A stretch of 64,000 nucleotides of DNA from Pseudonocardia sp. EC080619-01 (GTDB lineage: Bacteria > Actinomycetota > Actinomycetes > Mycobacteriales > Pseudonocardiaceae): the NCBI RefSeq assembly GCF_001420995.1, contig NZ_CP012184.1:914501-978500 (forward strand). Reading direction: 5' to 3'. The notes under the pieces are model-generated. The model saw nothing but the letters and a program-made list of their open reading frames with translations. It was not told where the DNA came from and ran no database searches. Made by a program: the position numbers and the translations under genes. Shown piece after piece: positions 25,640-33,422 of the stretch; the first letter of the stretch is position 1; each line of letters begins with the position of its first letter.

Positions 25640-25884
25640 ACCGGCTCCACGCGCAGCGCGTCCTTGTCGTGCTGGACGATCCGGCCGTCCCGGGCGACGG
25701 CACCGACGCAGGAGTACCAGACCGCGTGCCGGCACCCGGTCGCGCGCCGGTCGATCACGATCGGCCCGTCGGCACGGATCTCGAAGTACGGGCCGATCTT
25801 GTCGACGACGACGTCCGGGGCCTCGGCGGCGACCTTCGCGACCGTGGTGTTCTCGGGGACGTCGAGCACGTAGAGCGTGGTCAC
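25636..25884 (-). CDS. Small conserved-looking protein of unknown function
   Basis: An 82-aa protein, GTG start, overlapping both neighbours by 4 bp (GTGA at each junction), which strongly supports it as a real gene. It contains IGPYFEIRADGPIVIDRR and CRHAVWYSCVGAV, with two Cys and mostly beta-strand character. No known domain was recognised. It may be an accessory subunit or binding protein for the flanking VOC and hydrolase enzymes. Confidence 0.7.
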   Translation of the reverse strand: MTTLYVLDVPENTTVAKVAAEAPDVVVDKIGPYFEIRADGPIVIDRRATGCRHAVWYSCVGAVARDGRIVQHDKDALRVEPV

Positions 25885-26513
25885 CGGGTCACCGTCTCCC
25901 AGCCCGCGGCGCGCTCGACGATGAGCTCGGCCTTGCGCGCCAGCAGCTTGCCGAAGGTGGGCTCCGGCTCGCCGACGACGTCGAGCAGGGCGTCGATCGT
26001 CAGGTTCGCGTCGAGGTCCTCCTGCGGGGTCACCGGGCGCATGGCGCGGGTGATCTCGAACATGTAGCCGTTCGGGTCGTGCGTGTAGATCGACTCGATC
26101 GTCTCGTGCTGGATCTGCATCTCGACCGGCCAGGCGCTCTCGTCGAGCCGGCGCCGGTACTCCAGCAGGTCCTCCTCGGACTCGACGTGGATCGCCAGGT
26201 GCCGGGAGCGGACGAAGTACTCCGGCACCCCGGCGCCGAACCGGGCGTAGACGTCGCCCTTCTCCCCCGCGTCGCCGCCGACGGCGGGGTCGGTGCCGAA
26301 GTAGTAGAAGAACGCGATCCGGTCGTCGTTGCCGATGTCGAAGAAGAAGTGGATGAAGTCGGGGTGGTTCTCCGGACCCCAGCCGGCCGCGCAGATCGAG
26401 TGCACCACCGGGAATCCGAGGACGTCCCGGTAGAAGCGGACCGTGGCCGCCGGGTCGAAGGTCGGGAACGCGACGTGGTCCACGCCCTGGACCCGGTGCT
26501 CGAGCTCCGTCAT
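25881..26513 (-). CDS. VOC-fold enzyme, extradiol dioxygenase-like
   Basis: A 210-aa VOC protein. VDHVAFPTFDPAATVRFYRD gives the first His, RSRHLAIHVESEEDLLEY the second, and YTHDPNGYMFEIT the Glu. This His-His-Glu set is what Fe(II)/Mn(II) VOC enzymes such as extradiol dioxygenases use. A C-terminal helical extension of ~50 residues follows. It is first in a coupled three-gene operon whose promoter region (26514-26598) holds a motif shared with the 31.2-kb divergent promoter. Ring cleavage is plausible, but glyoxalase or lyase chemistry cannot be excluded. Confidence 0.85.
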   Translation of the reverse strand: MTELEHRVQGVDHVAFPTFDPAATVRFYRDVLGFPVVHSICAAGWGPENHPDFIHFFFDIGNDDRIAFFYYFGTDPAVGGDAGEKGDVYARFGAGVPEYFVRSRHLAIHVESEEDLLEYRRRLDESAWPVEMQIQHETIESIYTHDPNGYMFEITRAMRPVTPQEDLDANLTIDALLDVVGEPEPTFGKLLARKAELIVERAAGWETVTR

Positions 26514-26569
26514 GGGTGACTGCCTCCTCGCGTCGTGCGTCGACCCGACCGTAAGTCGGCTCGACACTT

Positions 26570-26585
26570 GAGTCAACAGTTCGAC
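26570..26585. promoter_or_regulatory. Operator-like motif before the VOC operon
   Basis: GAGTCAACAGTTCGAC, 57-72 bp upstream of the VOC start, begins with the same eight bases as GAGTCAACGTTGAC at 31231. The match suggests that one regulator, most simply the adjacent TetR protein, acts at both sites. Confidence 0.4.
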
Positions 26586-26598
26586 GCCAGCGACGAAG

Positions 26599-27318
26599 TC
26601 ACAGGTCGAGGACGCGTTCCAGGTGGTCGAGGTTCTGCCGGAGCAGCTTGAACGCCGCGGCGGGGCCCTCGCCGTCGGGCATCTGGTCGTCCGGGCGCAC
26701 GAGCGCCCCGACGGCCATGTCGGCGAGCTGGGCGGTGACGCCCTCGGTGGTGTCCCGGCCACCGGGGTGGAACCACCAGGCCACCCAGTTGCACATGCCG
26801 AGCACGCCCAGCGCCGCGACCCGGGCGTCGACGGGGCGGAACCGGCCGCCGCGGACGCCGTCGTCGATCACGCCGGCGATCACCTTCAGGATGGTGCGGC
26901 GGCTCTCGTCGTAGGCCGCCGTGAGCTCCTCGGGCAGCTCGGCCTCGGAGCGGATGAGCAGCCGGAACCGTTCGGGCTGGGTGGTCCGGCGGCCGACGAT
27001 GATCCGCACGATCCCGCGGAGCTTGTCGACGGCGTCGAGCGCGTCGTCACCGGCGAGCGCCTCCAGCTCGTCGAGCGGGCCGTTGGTGACCTCGGTGACG
27101 AGCTTGGCGAGCAGCTCGTCCTTGCTCCTGACGTAGTAGTAGAGCGCGGGCCGGGTGATGCCGAGCGCGTCGGCGATGTCCTGCAGGCTCGTCCCGGCGA
27201 AGCCGCGCTCGGCGAAGAGCCGGGTGGCGTGCTCGTACAGCTCGTTCTCGACCAGCTCCCGGCGGGCGCTGGCCTTGCGTGCCGGCTCGGATCCGCTCAT
27301 GGCCGCAGATCGTGTCAC
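26599..27318 (-). CDS. TetR family transcriptional regulator
   Basis: A 239-aa regulator with the TetR DNA-binding domain at about residues 20-65: ELYEHATRLFAERGFAGTSL, then DIADALGITRPALYYYVRSKDEL. The C-terminal part resembles the KstR2/TetR_C type (RLLIRSEAELPEEL, LGMCNWVAWWFHPGG). The start is a GTG overlapping the stop of the preceding gene by 4 bp; an internal ATG at 27300 lacks a ribosome site. It is the last gene of the hydroxylase-ligase-isomerase operon and probably controls that operon, the VOC operon and the hydantoinase pair. Confidence 0.9.
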   Translation of the reverse strand: MTRSAAMSGSEPARKASARRELVENELYEHATRLFAERGFAGTSLQDIADALGITRPALYYYVRSKDELLAKLVTEVTNGPLDELEALAGDDALDAVDKLRGIVRIIVGRRTTQPERFRLLIRSEAELPEELTAAYDESRRTILKVIAGVIDDGVRGGRFRPVDARVAALGVLGMCNWVAWWFHPGGRDTTEGVTAQLADMAVGALVRPDDQMPDGEGPAAAFKLLRQNLDHLERVLDL

Positions 27319-28052
27319 GACGGTGCCGCGAGCAGCCGTCCCGCGCCGGGCAGGACGGGCTCCAGCCCGAGGTGGGTGAGCAGCGTGTACGCCCCCGCGG
27401 TGGCGGCGGAGAGCACCGGCAGCCCGAACTCCTCCTCGGCCGGCGCGACCAGGTCGAGCGAAGGCATCTGCACGCAGGCCGAGATGACGAGCGCGTCGGC
27501 GCCGGTGAGGTCGAGCCCGCGGGCGGCGGTCAGCACCCGGTCGCCGGGGATGCAGCCGACCTCGGCGTTGTCGCCGACCTCGAGCGCGGCCCAGTCGACG
27601 ACGGTGAACCCCTCGGCCTCCAGGTAGGCCACCACCTGCTCGGCCAGCGGCCGCAGGTACGGCGTGACCAGCGCGATCCGGCGCGCACCGAGCGCCCGCA
27701 GGCCCTCGACGAGCGCGCCGGCGCTGGACAGGACGACGGCGTCGATCTGCTCGCGGACGGCCTTCTCCACCCGCTGGTGCTCACCGGGCCCCTGCGCCAT
27801 GAGAGCGACCAGGCAGGCGTAGAGCAGGGCGTCGACGCGGGCGTCGGCCAGCTCGTCGACGCAGCGCTCGCGCTGGGCGTTCATCGCGGCCAGCTCCTCC
27901 GGCGAGACGCGGTGCATCCGCATCCGGCTGGAGTGGAACGAGAAGCGCTCGGTGTGCCGGGCGAGCGGAGCGGGGACCTCGGTCTCGACGGTGACGTTGG
28001 AGCTGGGGACGACCAGCCCGATCCGGTGCGGCGGGCGGCGCGGGTGGGTCAT
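27315..28052 (-). CDS. Asp/Glu racemase superfamily enzyme, maleate cis-trans isomerase-like
   Basis: A 245-aa protein. The N-terminal IGLVVPSSNVTVETE is characteristic of the maleate isomerase/arylmalonate decarboxylase branch. The two active-site Cys positions are visible in LLYACLVALM (near residue 81) and ISACVQMPSL (near 195). Maleate isomerases convert maleate to fumarate through a Cys-succinyl intermediate. Coupled by 4-bp overlaps to the ligase gene before and the TetR gene after. A maleate-forming ring-cleavage route would explain its presence. A decarboxylase or hydantoin-racemase-like role is the alternative, given the divergent hydantoinase genes. Confidence 0.85.
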   Translation of the reverse strand: MTHPRRPPHRIGLVVPSSNVTVETEVPAPLARHTERFSFHSSRMRMHRVSPEELAAMNAQRERCVDELADARVDALLYACLVALMAQGPGEHQRVEKAVREQIDAVVLSSAGALVEGLRALGARRIALVTPYLRPLAEQVVAYLEAEGFTVVDWAALEVGDNAEVGCIPGDRVLTAARGLDLTGADALVISACVQMPSLDLVAPAEEEFGLPVLSAATAGAYTLLTHLGLEPVLPGAGRLLAAPS

Positions 28053-29650
28053 CGGAGGCTCACTTCCTCGGAGGCGATGGTGCGGGCGATGTCGGTGGCC
28101 AGCCGCTTCTTGTCCGTCTTCCCGACGAGCGTGCGCGGGATCTCGTCGAGGTGCTCGATCCGTTCCGGCCACTTGAAGGTGGCGACGCCGTGCGCCGCGA
28201 AGTGCTCCTGCACCTCGGGCAGCGTCAGCGGTGCGCCGTCGACGACGATGTAGGCGCAGGTCCGCTCGCCGAGCCGCGGGTCGGGCATGGCGACGGCGGC
28301 GGCGCCGACGACCCGGGGATGGCGGAGCAGCAGCAGCTCCACCTCCTCGGCGTTGATCTTCTCGCCGCCGCGGTTGATCAGGTCCTTGATCCGGCCCTCG
28401 ATCGAGACGTGGCGCTCGCCGCCGATCGTCCGGAGCGAAGCGAGGTCGCCGGTCCGGTAGAAGCCGTCGGCGGTGAAGGCGCGGGCGTTGTGCTCGGCGG
28501 CGTCGTAGTAGCCGCGCAGCGTGTAGGGCCCGCGGGCGCAGAGCTCGCCCACCTCGCCGTCGGGAACCTCGTTCTCGGTGCCGGGGTCGAGGACCCGGAT
28601 CTCGTCGTGCGGCGACAGCGGGGTGCCGACGGTCGTCAGGCGGGCCTCGCGCGGCGCCCCGGGACGGGTGGTGAGGAACAGCCCCTCCCCCATCCCGAAG
28701 AGCTGGCCGGACCAGATCCCGCGGGCCTCCAGGCGCTCGAACAGGGCCGGCGGGACCTTCGCCCCGGACAGCACGACCCGGGTGACCGCCGCGGTGGCCG
28801 CGGCGAACCCGGGGTGGTCGGCGGCCCTGTAGTGCCCGTGCCCGAGCAGCACGTGGGTGGCGCGCTCGCGGGCCATCAGGGGCAGCGACTCGTCGAGGTC
28901 GGGGGTGCCGAGCACCAGGCAGGCGCCGGTGCTGTGCGCGGCGTGCACGGCGCACACGATCCCGGCGTTGTGGATCACCGGGATGAGGTGCGCGACGCGG
29001 GTGTCCGGGGTCCAGCTCCAGGACCGGGCGTACTCGGCGGCGTTGTACCAGTACTCGGCGTGCAGCCGCGGTATCACCTTGGGCACGCCCGTCGTGCCGC
29101 CGGAGAGCTGGTGGACGGCGACGTCGTCGGGGTCGATCCGCGCCTGGATCCGCTCGACGAGAGCGCGGGCCCGCTCCGGGTCGTCGTCGGACGGCAGCTC
29201 GCCCAGCACGAGCGTGCGCCCGATCCCCTGCTCGCGGGCGAACGCGACGAGATCGAACCTCCCGCCCCGCTCGACCAGGTGCCCCCGCGCCCCGACCCGG
29301 CGGCCGATCTCGGAGATCTCGTGCGCGCGGTGCGCCGCGAGGGTCGCGACCGGGACCAGCCCGGCCTTGAGCACGCCGTACCAGGCGAGGACGGTGTCGA
29401 GCCGGTTCGTGACCTGGAACAGCACCGGGTCCCCCGGCTCCAGGCCGAGCCCGGCGAGCCCGGCGGCGAGCCGGTCGCTGCGCTCGTCGAGCTCACGGTA
29501 GGTGACCCGCCCGTCGAGGGCGACGACGGCGTCGCGGCCGGGGTGCGCGGCCGCCACCGCGTGCAGCTCGTCGGCGAGGGTGCGGGTGCCCCAGAGTCCG
29601 GCGGACCGGTACCGGCGGGCGGCCTCCGGCGGGTACGGGACGAGTCTCAT
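28049..29650 (-). CDS. Acyl-AMP ligase of the aryl acid (EntE/DhbE-like) type
   Basis: A 533-aa adenylate-forming enzyme. HQLSGGTTGVPKVIPR is the P-loop with the extension typical of 2,3-dihydroxybenzoate/salicylate AMP ligases, GRIKDLINRGGEKINAEE is the hinge-region block, and the catalytic Lys lies in LVGKTDKKRL at the C-terminus. It should activate an aromatic carboxylate with ATP. Overlaps of 4 bp tie it to the flavin hydroxylase and the isomerase genes. Streptomyces salicylate catabolism (the sdg genes) pairs such a ligase with a salicylyl-CoA 5-hydroxylase, and this pair looks similar; a separate CoA transferase step was not found. Confidence 0.9.
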   Translation of the reverse strand: MRLVPYPPEAARRYRSAGLWGTRTLADELHAVAAAHPGRDAVVALDGRVTYRELDERSDRLAAGLAGLGLEPGDPVLFQVTNRLDTVLAWYGVLKAGLVPVATLAAHRAHEISEIGRRVGARGHLVERGGRFDLVAFAREQGIGRTLVLGELPSDDDPERARALVERIQARIDPDDVAVHQLSGGTTGVPKVIPRLHAEYWYNAAEYARSWSWTPDTRVAHLIPVIHNAGIVCAVHAAHSTGACLVLGTPDLDESLPLMARERATHVLLGHGHYRAADHPGFAAATAAVTRVVLSGAKVPPALFERLEARGIWSGQLFGMGEGLFLTTRPGAPREARLTTVGTPLSPHDEIRVLDPGTENEVPDGEVGELCARGPYTLRGYYDAAEHNARAFTADGFYRTGDLASLRTIGGERHVSIEGRIKDLINRGGEKINAEEVELLLLRHPRVVGAAAVAMPDPRLGERTCAYIVVDGAPLTLPEVQEHFAAHGVATFKWPERIEHLDEIPRTLVGKTDKKRLATDIARTIASEEVSLR

Positions 29651-31164
29651 GCGGTCTCCCCGGTGAGTGACACGAGATCGGTGCGGCCGCTCACGAGCCC
29701 GGCGGCCAGGTCGTCGCGGAACGCCGCCGGCCCCTCGACGGCGACGAGCGCGCCGGTCTCCCGCCGCACCCGCTCGGCGAGGTCGAGCCGGGTCAGGAGT
29801 GCGGCGCGGTCGGCGGGCCCGGTGATCCGGTAGCCCCCCGCCCCGTCGCGGCGGACCCGCTCGACGAGCGCGTCACCGGCGGTGGACCACGGGTCGTCGA
29901 GCCGGACGTCCAGCGCGGCGAGCCCGGCAGCGCCGCTCGTGCGGTCGGCGAACCGCAGGTCACCGCGCTCCAGGGGCCGGCCGATCACCCAGTCCGTGAG
30001 CCCCTCGTGCGGTCCGGGCACGCCCGCGTACTGCTCCAGCGCCGCGGCGACGACGTCCGGCGCGGTCCCGGCGAACCGGTCCAGCGGCACGTTCCCGGCC
30101 CGGGACATGTAGGCGACCATCAGCCGGGCGGCCGGGAGGTCCAGGCGCGACGGGAACGACTCCCACCACAGCCTGCTGCGGCGGGCCAGCTCCTGCAGCC
30201 GTTCGACGGCGGGCCGCCGGACCTCCTCGTAGCGGGCGAACGCGGCACCGGGGCCCGGCTCGCCGGCCAGTGCCTCGACCAGGGCGATCGCGTCCTCCAT
30301 CGCCAGCTTGGTGCCGGAGCCGATGGAGAAGTGCGCGGTGTGCGCGGCGTCGCCGAGGAGCACCGTGCCGCCGTCGGACCAGCGGTCGCAGCGGACCGTG
30401 CGGAAGCGCAGCCACCGGGTGCGATTGCCGATCAGCGGGTGTCCGTGCAGCTGCTCGGCGAACGCCCGCTCCAGGAAGCGCAGCGACGTCGTGTCGGACG
30501 CGTCCGGCGGGGTCGCGTCGGTGGTGGCGTCGAACCCCGCCCTCCGCCAGGTGGCCTCGTCGGTCTCGATCAGGAACGTGGACCGGCCGCCGGAGTACGG
30601 GTAGGCGTGGGTCACGAAGACCCCGTGCTCGGTCTCCACCGGGGCGAACACGGCGTCCGGCAGGGTGAGGTCGGCGGCGCACCACAGGTAGAGCCCGCGG
30701 CCGAGCCCGGCCCGGCCGCCGTAGGGACCGGCCTCGCGGGTGGCGCTGCTGACGCCGTCCGCGGCGACGACGAGATCGGCGTCCAGCTCGTGCGCCGCAC
30801 GCCGCGCGCCGAACTCCAGCACGACCCCGGCCTTCTCCGCGTGCCGCTGCAGGATCGCCAGCAGCTCGGTCCGGGCGACCCCGATCAGCCGGTCGTTGCT
30901 CACGCGCACCCGGTCGTCGCCGTTCTGCAGCGTCATGTCGTGCCGCACCCCGGCGGCGACGAGATCGCGCAACGTGTCCGGATCGGCGGCGGCCAGGTTG
31001 CGCTGGGTGCCGGCGGCGAGACCGACACCGAACCCGAAGGTGGTGTCCGGGTCGCCCTGCTCGTGCACGGTGACCTCGCAGGTGGGGAAGGCGAGCTTCA
31101 GCAGGCGGGCCGCGTAGAGCCCACCCGACCCCCCGCCCAGCACCGCGACGCGACGTGGCTGCAT
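29647..31164 (-). CDS. FAD-dependent aromatic hydroxylase, salicylyl/anthraniloyl-CoA monooxygenase-like
   Basis: A 505-aa flavoprotein monooxygenase. VAVLGGGSGGLYAARLLKL at the N-terminus binds FAD. GDAAHTAHFSIGSGTKLAM, near residue 275, is the second FAD motif in the form seen in anthraniloyl-CoA and salicylyl-CoA hydroxylases. The region after ~residue 400 is a short partial match to what follows in those enzymes; the full old-yellow-enzyme domain of the anthraniloyl-CoA type is absent. It is the first gene of a coupled four-gene operon and probably hydroxylates the acyl product of the ligase. Substrate identity is inferred from family resemblance only. Confidence 0.88.
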   Translation of the reverse strand: MQPRRVAVLGGGSGGLYAARLLKLAFPTCEVTVHEQGDPDTTFGFGVGLAAGTQRNLAAADPDTLRDLVAAGVRHDMTLQNGDDRVRVSNDRLIGVARTELLAILQRHAEKAGVVLEFGARRAAHELDADLVVAADGVSSATREAGPYGGRAGLGRGLYLWCAADLTLPDAVFAPVETEHGVFVTHAYPYSGGRSTFLIETDEATWRRAGFDATTDATPPDASDTTSLRFLERAFAEQLHGHPLIGNRTRWLRFRTVRCDRWSDGGTVLLGDAAHTAHFSIGSGTKLAMEDAIALVEALAGEPGPGAAFARYEEVRRPAVERLQELARRSRLWWESFPSRLDLPAARLMVAYMSRAGNVPLDRFAGTAPDVVAAALEQYAGVPGPHEGLTDWVIGRPLERGDLRFADRTSGAAGLAALDVRLDDPWSTAGDALVERVRRDGAGGYRITGPADRAALLTRLDLAERVRRETGALVAVEGPAAFRDDLAAGLVSGRTDLVSLTGETA

Positions 31165-31188
31165 CTCCTACCCTTCCGCACCAGCTTG

Positions 31189-31271
31189 TTCGACGACAGC
31201 GTCGACTATTCGACGACAGCGAGGGCCCACGAGTCAACGTTGACTACCGTCACATGTGTTGAATAGTCTAC
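31189..31271. promoter_or_regulatory. Divergent control region with direct and inverted repeats
   Basis: Between the hydroxylase start (31164) and the hydantoinase start (31311). TTCGACGACAGCG occurs twice, 20 bp apart (31189-31201 and 31209-31221). A perfect 14-bp palindrome AGTCAACGTTGACT lies at 31232-31245. GTCGACTATTCGAC (31201-31214) and GTTGAATAGTCTAC (31258-31271) form an inverted pair matching at 12 of 14 bases around that palindrome. Such symmetry suits TetR-type binding to both promoters. Confidence 0.55.
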
Positions 31272-31310
31272 GCACTCGTCAGCCACTCACCGCGCGAAGG
31301 AGCGCCAGCC

Positions 31311-33422
31311 ATGGCCTATGTCATCGGCGTGGACGTGGGCGGCACGTTCACCGACGCCGTGCTCGACGACGACGCCGGGACCGTGCTCGCCGCGAAGTCC
31401 CCGTCCACCCCGCCGGACTACTCCCAGGGCGTGCTCGACGTCCTCGCGCTGCTGGCCGAGCAGCTCGGGACGAGCCTGCCGCAGATGCTGGCGGAGACCC
31501 ACCACATCGCCCACGGCACGACGTCGTCGCTGAACGCGCTGGTCATGGGCAACGTGCCGCCGGTCGGCTTCCTCACGACCCGCGGTCACCGGGACTCGAT
31601 CTTCATCATGAACGTCGAGGGCCGGTACCTCGGACGGTCGCCGCACGAGCTGCAGCACGTCCTCGGCCAGGACAAGGACCACGCGCTGCTGCCCAAGCGG
31701 CACGCGCTGGAGGTCACCGAGCGGATCGACCGGGACGGCACCGTCGTCGTCACGCTCGACGAGCAGGAGGCCCGCGCCGCGATCCGCTCCCTGGTCGCGG
31801 ACGGGGTCGAGGCCATCGCGGTCTCGCTGCTCTGGTCGTTCCGCAACCCGGTGCACGAGCGGCGGCTGCGCGAGCTGATCGCCGAGGAGGCGCCCGGCCT
31901 GTTCGTGGCGCTGTCGTCGGAGGTCAGCCCGCGGATCCGGGAGTTCGCCCGGAACGCCACGACGATCATGAGCACCCAGATCGGGCCGGGTCTGCGGGAC
32001 TACCTGGGCGCGCTGGAGTCGTCGCTGCGGGACAACGGCCTCACCGGCCCGCTGCTCGTCATGCAGAGCAACGGCGGCGCGGTCGCCGCGGCGGAGGCCC
32101 CGGCCGCCGCGATCAGCACCGTCGGGTCGGTGCTCACCGGCGGGGTGATCGGGTCGGTCGCGCTGGGCCGCCAGCTCGGCCACCGCAACATCATCTCGAC
32201 CGACGTCGGCGGGACCACGTTCCTCGCCGGGCTGGTCGTCGACGGCGAGCCGGTCCGCGACACCACCACGGTGATCAACCACCACCCGATCAACGTGCCG
32301 ACGCTGCGGGTCGACGCGATCGGGTCCGGCGGTGGCGCGATCGCCTGGCTCGACGCGGGCGGCAACCTGCGGATCGGCCCGCGCAGCGCGCAGGCCGTCC
32401 CCGGCCCCGCCTGCTACGGCAACGGCGGCACCGAGCCCACCAACACCGACGCCAACCTCGTCCTCGGGATCCTCCCCGAGCGCGGTCTGCTCGGCGGACG
32501 CAAGCCGCTCTCGCTGGAGCTCGCCCGCGCCGCGATCGAGACCCGGATCGCGAAACCCCTCGGGCTGACGGTCGAGGAGGCCGCCGCCGCGATCCACACC
32601 GTGCAGAACGCACAGACCGGTGACCTGCTGCGCAAGACGGTCGTCGAGTCCGGGCACGACCCGCGCGACTTCGTGCTCTACGCGTTCGGCGGCGCCGGTC
32701 CCGCGCACTGCGCCGGCTACGCGGCCGAGGTCGGCTGCGACGAGGTCGTCGTCCCGCTCGGCCCGGTGGCGAGCGCGTTCTCCGCGTTCGGGCTCGCGTC
32801 GTCGGACATCGTGCTCGCCGCGGAGCTCTCCGACCCGAGCGTCGTCCCGTTCGACCCGGCCCGGGCCGAGCGCAACTTCGCCGAGCTGGAGCGGCAGGTC
32901 CGGGACGGCCTGGAACGCCAGGGGGTGCGGTTCGAGAAGGTCGAGCTGGCCCGCGAGATCGACATGCGGTACACGATGCAGCTCGCCGAGGTCACCGCCC
33001 CGGTCGCCGGCGGCCCGCTGGACACGGCCGCGATCGAGGACGCGGCGGCCGCGTTCGAGAAGCGCTACGCCGAACTGTTCGGCGCCGACGCCGGGTTCCG
33101 CGAGGCCGGCATCCAGGCGATCACCTTCCGGGTGCGCGCCACCGGCGTGCTGCCGTTCAGCCCGGAGCTGCCCGGCGTCCCCGCGGCCGACGGCGATCCC
33201 GTCCCGGCCACCACCCGTCCGGTGTGCCTGGACGCCACCACCGGCTACGTCGACACGGCGGTCTTCGACTACCGCGAGCTGCGGGCGGGGCACGTCCTGA
33301 CCGGCCCGGCGATCGTCGAGGTGCCGACCACCACCGTCGTCGTCCCGGGCTGGACGACCGGCACCGTCGACCACCTCGGCAACCTCACGATCCGTGCCGA
33401 CTCTGCGAGGAGCTCCCGATGA
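31311..33422 (+). CDS. Hydantoinase/oxoprolinase subunit A (HyuA-like)
   Basis: A 703-aa ATP-grasping acetate/sugar kinase-fold protein of the hydantoinase A family: IGVDVGGTFTDAVLDDD opens the phosphate-binding domain, STDVGGTTFLAGL is the second phosphate loop, and the FGGAGPAHCAGYA block follows. The family includes ATP-dependent hydantoinases, 5-oxoprolinase and the carboxylase subunits of acetone and acetophenone carboxylases. The ATG has GAAGGAG upstream. Its stop overlaps the subunit B start (ATGA). The protein with a Zn-binding tail encoded next favours the carboxylase-type branch, but the substrate is not known. Confidence 0.93.
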   Translation: MAYVIGVDVGGTFTDAVLDDDAGTVLAAKSPSTPPDYSQGVLDVLALLAEQLGTSLPQMLAETHHIAHGTTSSLNALVMGNVPPVGFLTTRGHRDSIFIMNVEGRYLGRSPHELQHVLGQDKDHALLPKRHALEVTERIDRDGTVVVTLDEQEARAAIRSLVADGVEAIAVSLLWSFRNPVHERRLRELIAEEAPGLFVALSSEVSPRIREFARNATTIMSTQIGPGLRDYLGALESSLRDNGLTGPLLVMQSNGGAVAAAEAPAAAISTVGSVLTGGVIGSVALGRQLGHRNIISTDVGGTTFLAGLVVDGEPVRDTTTVINHHPINVPTLRVDAIGSGGGAIAWLDAGGNLRIGPRSAQAVPGPACYGNGGTEPTNTDANLVLGILPERGLLGGRKPLSLELARAAIETRIAKPLGLTVEEAAAAIHTVQNAQTGDLLRKTVVESGHDPRDFVLYAFGGAGPAHCAGYAAEVGCDEVVVPLGPVASAFSAFGLASSDIVLAAELSDPSVVPFDPARAERNFAELERQVRDGLERQGVRFEKVELAREIDMRYTMQLAEVTAPVAGGPLDTAAIEDAAAAFEKRYAELFGADAGFREAGIQAITFRVRATGVLPFSPELPGVPAADGDPVPATTRPVCLDATTGYVDTAVFDYRELRAGHVLTGPAIVEVPTTTVVVPGWTTGTVDHLGNLTIRADSARSSR

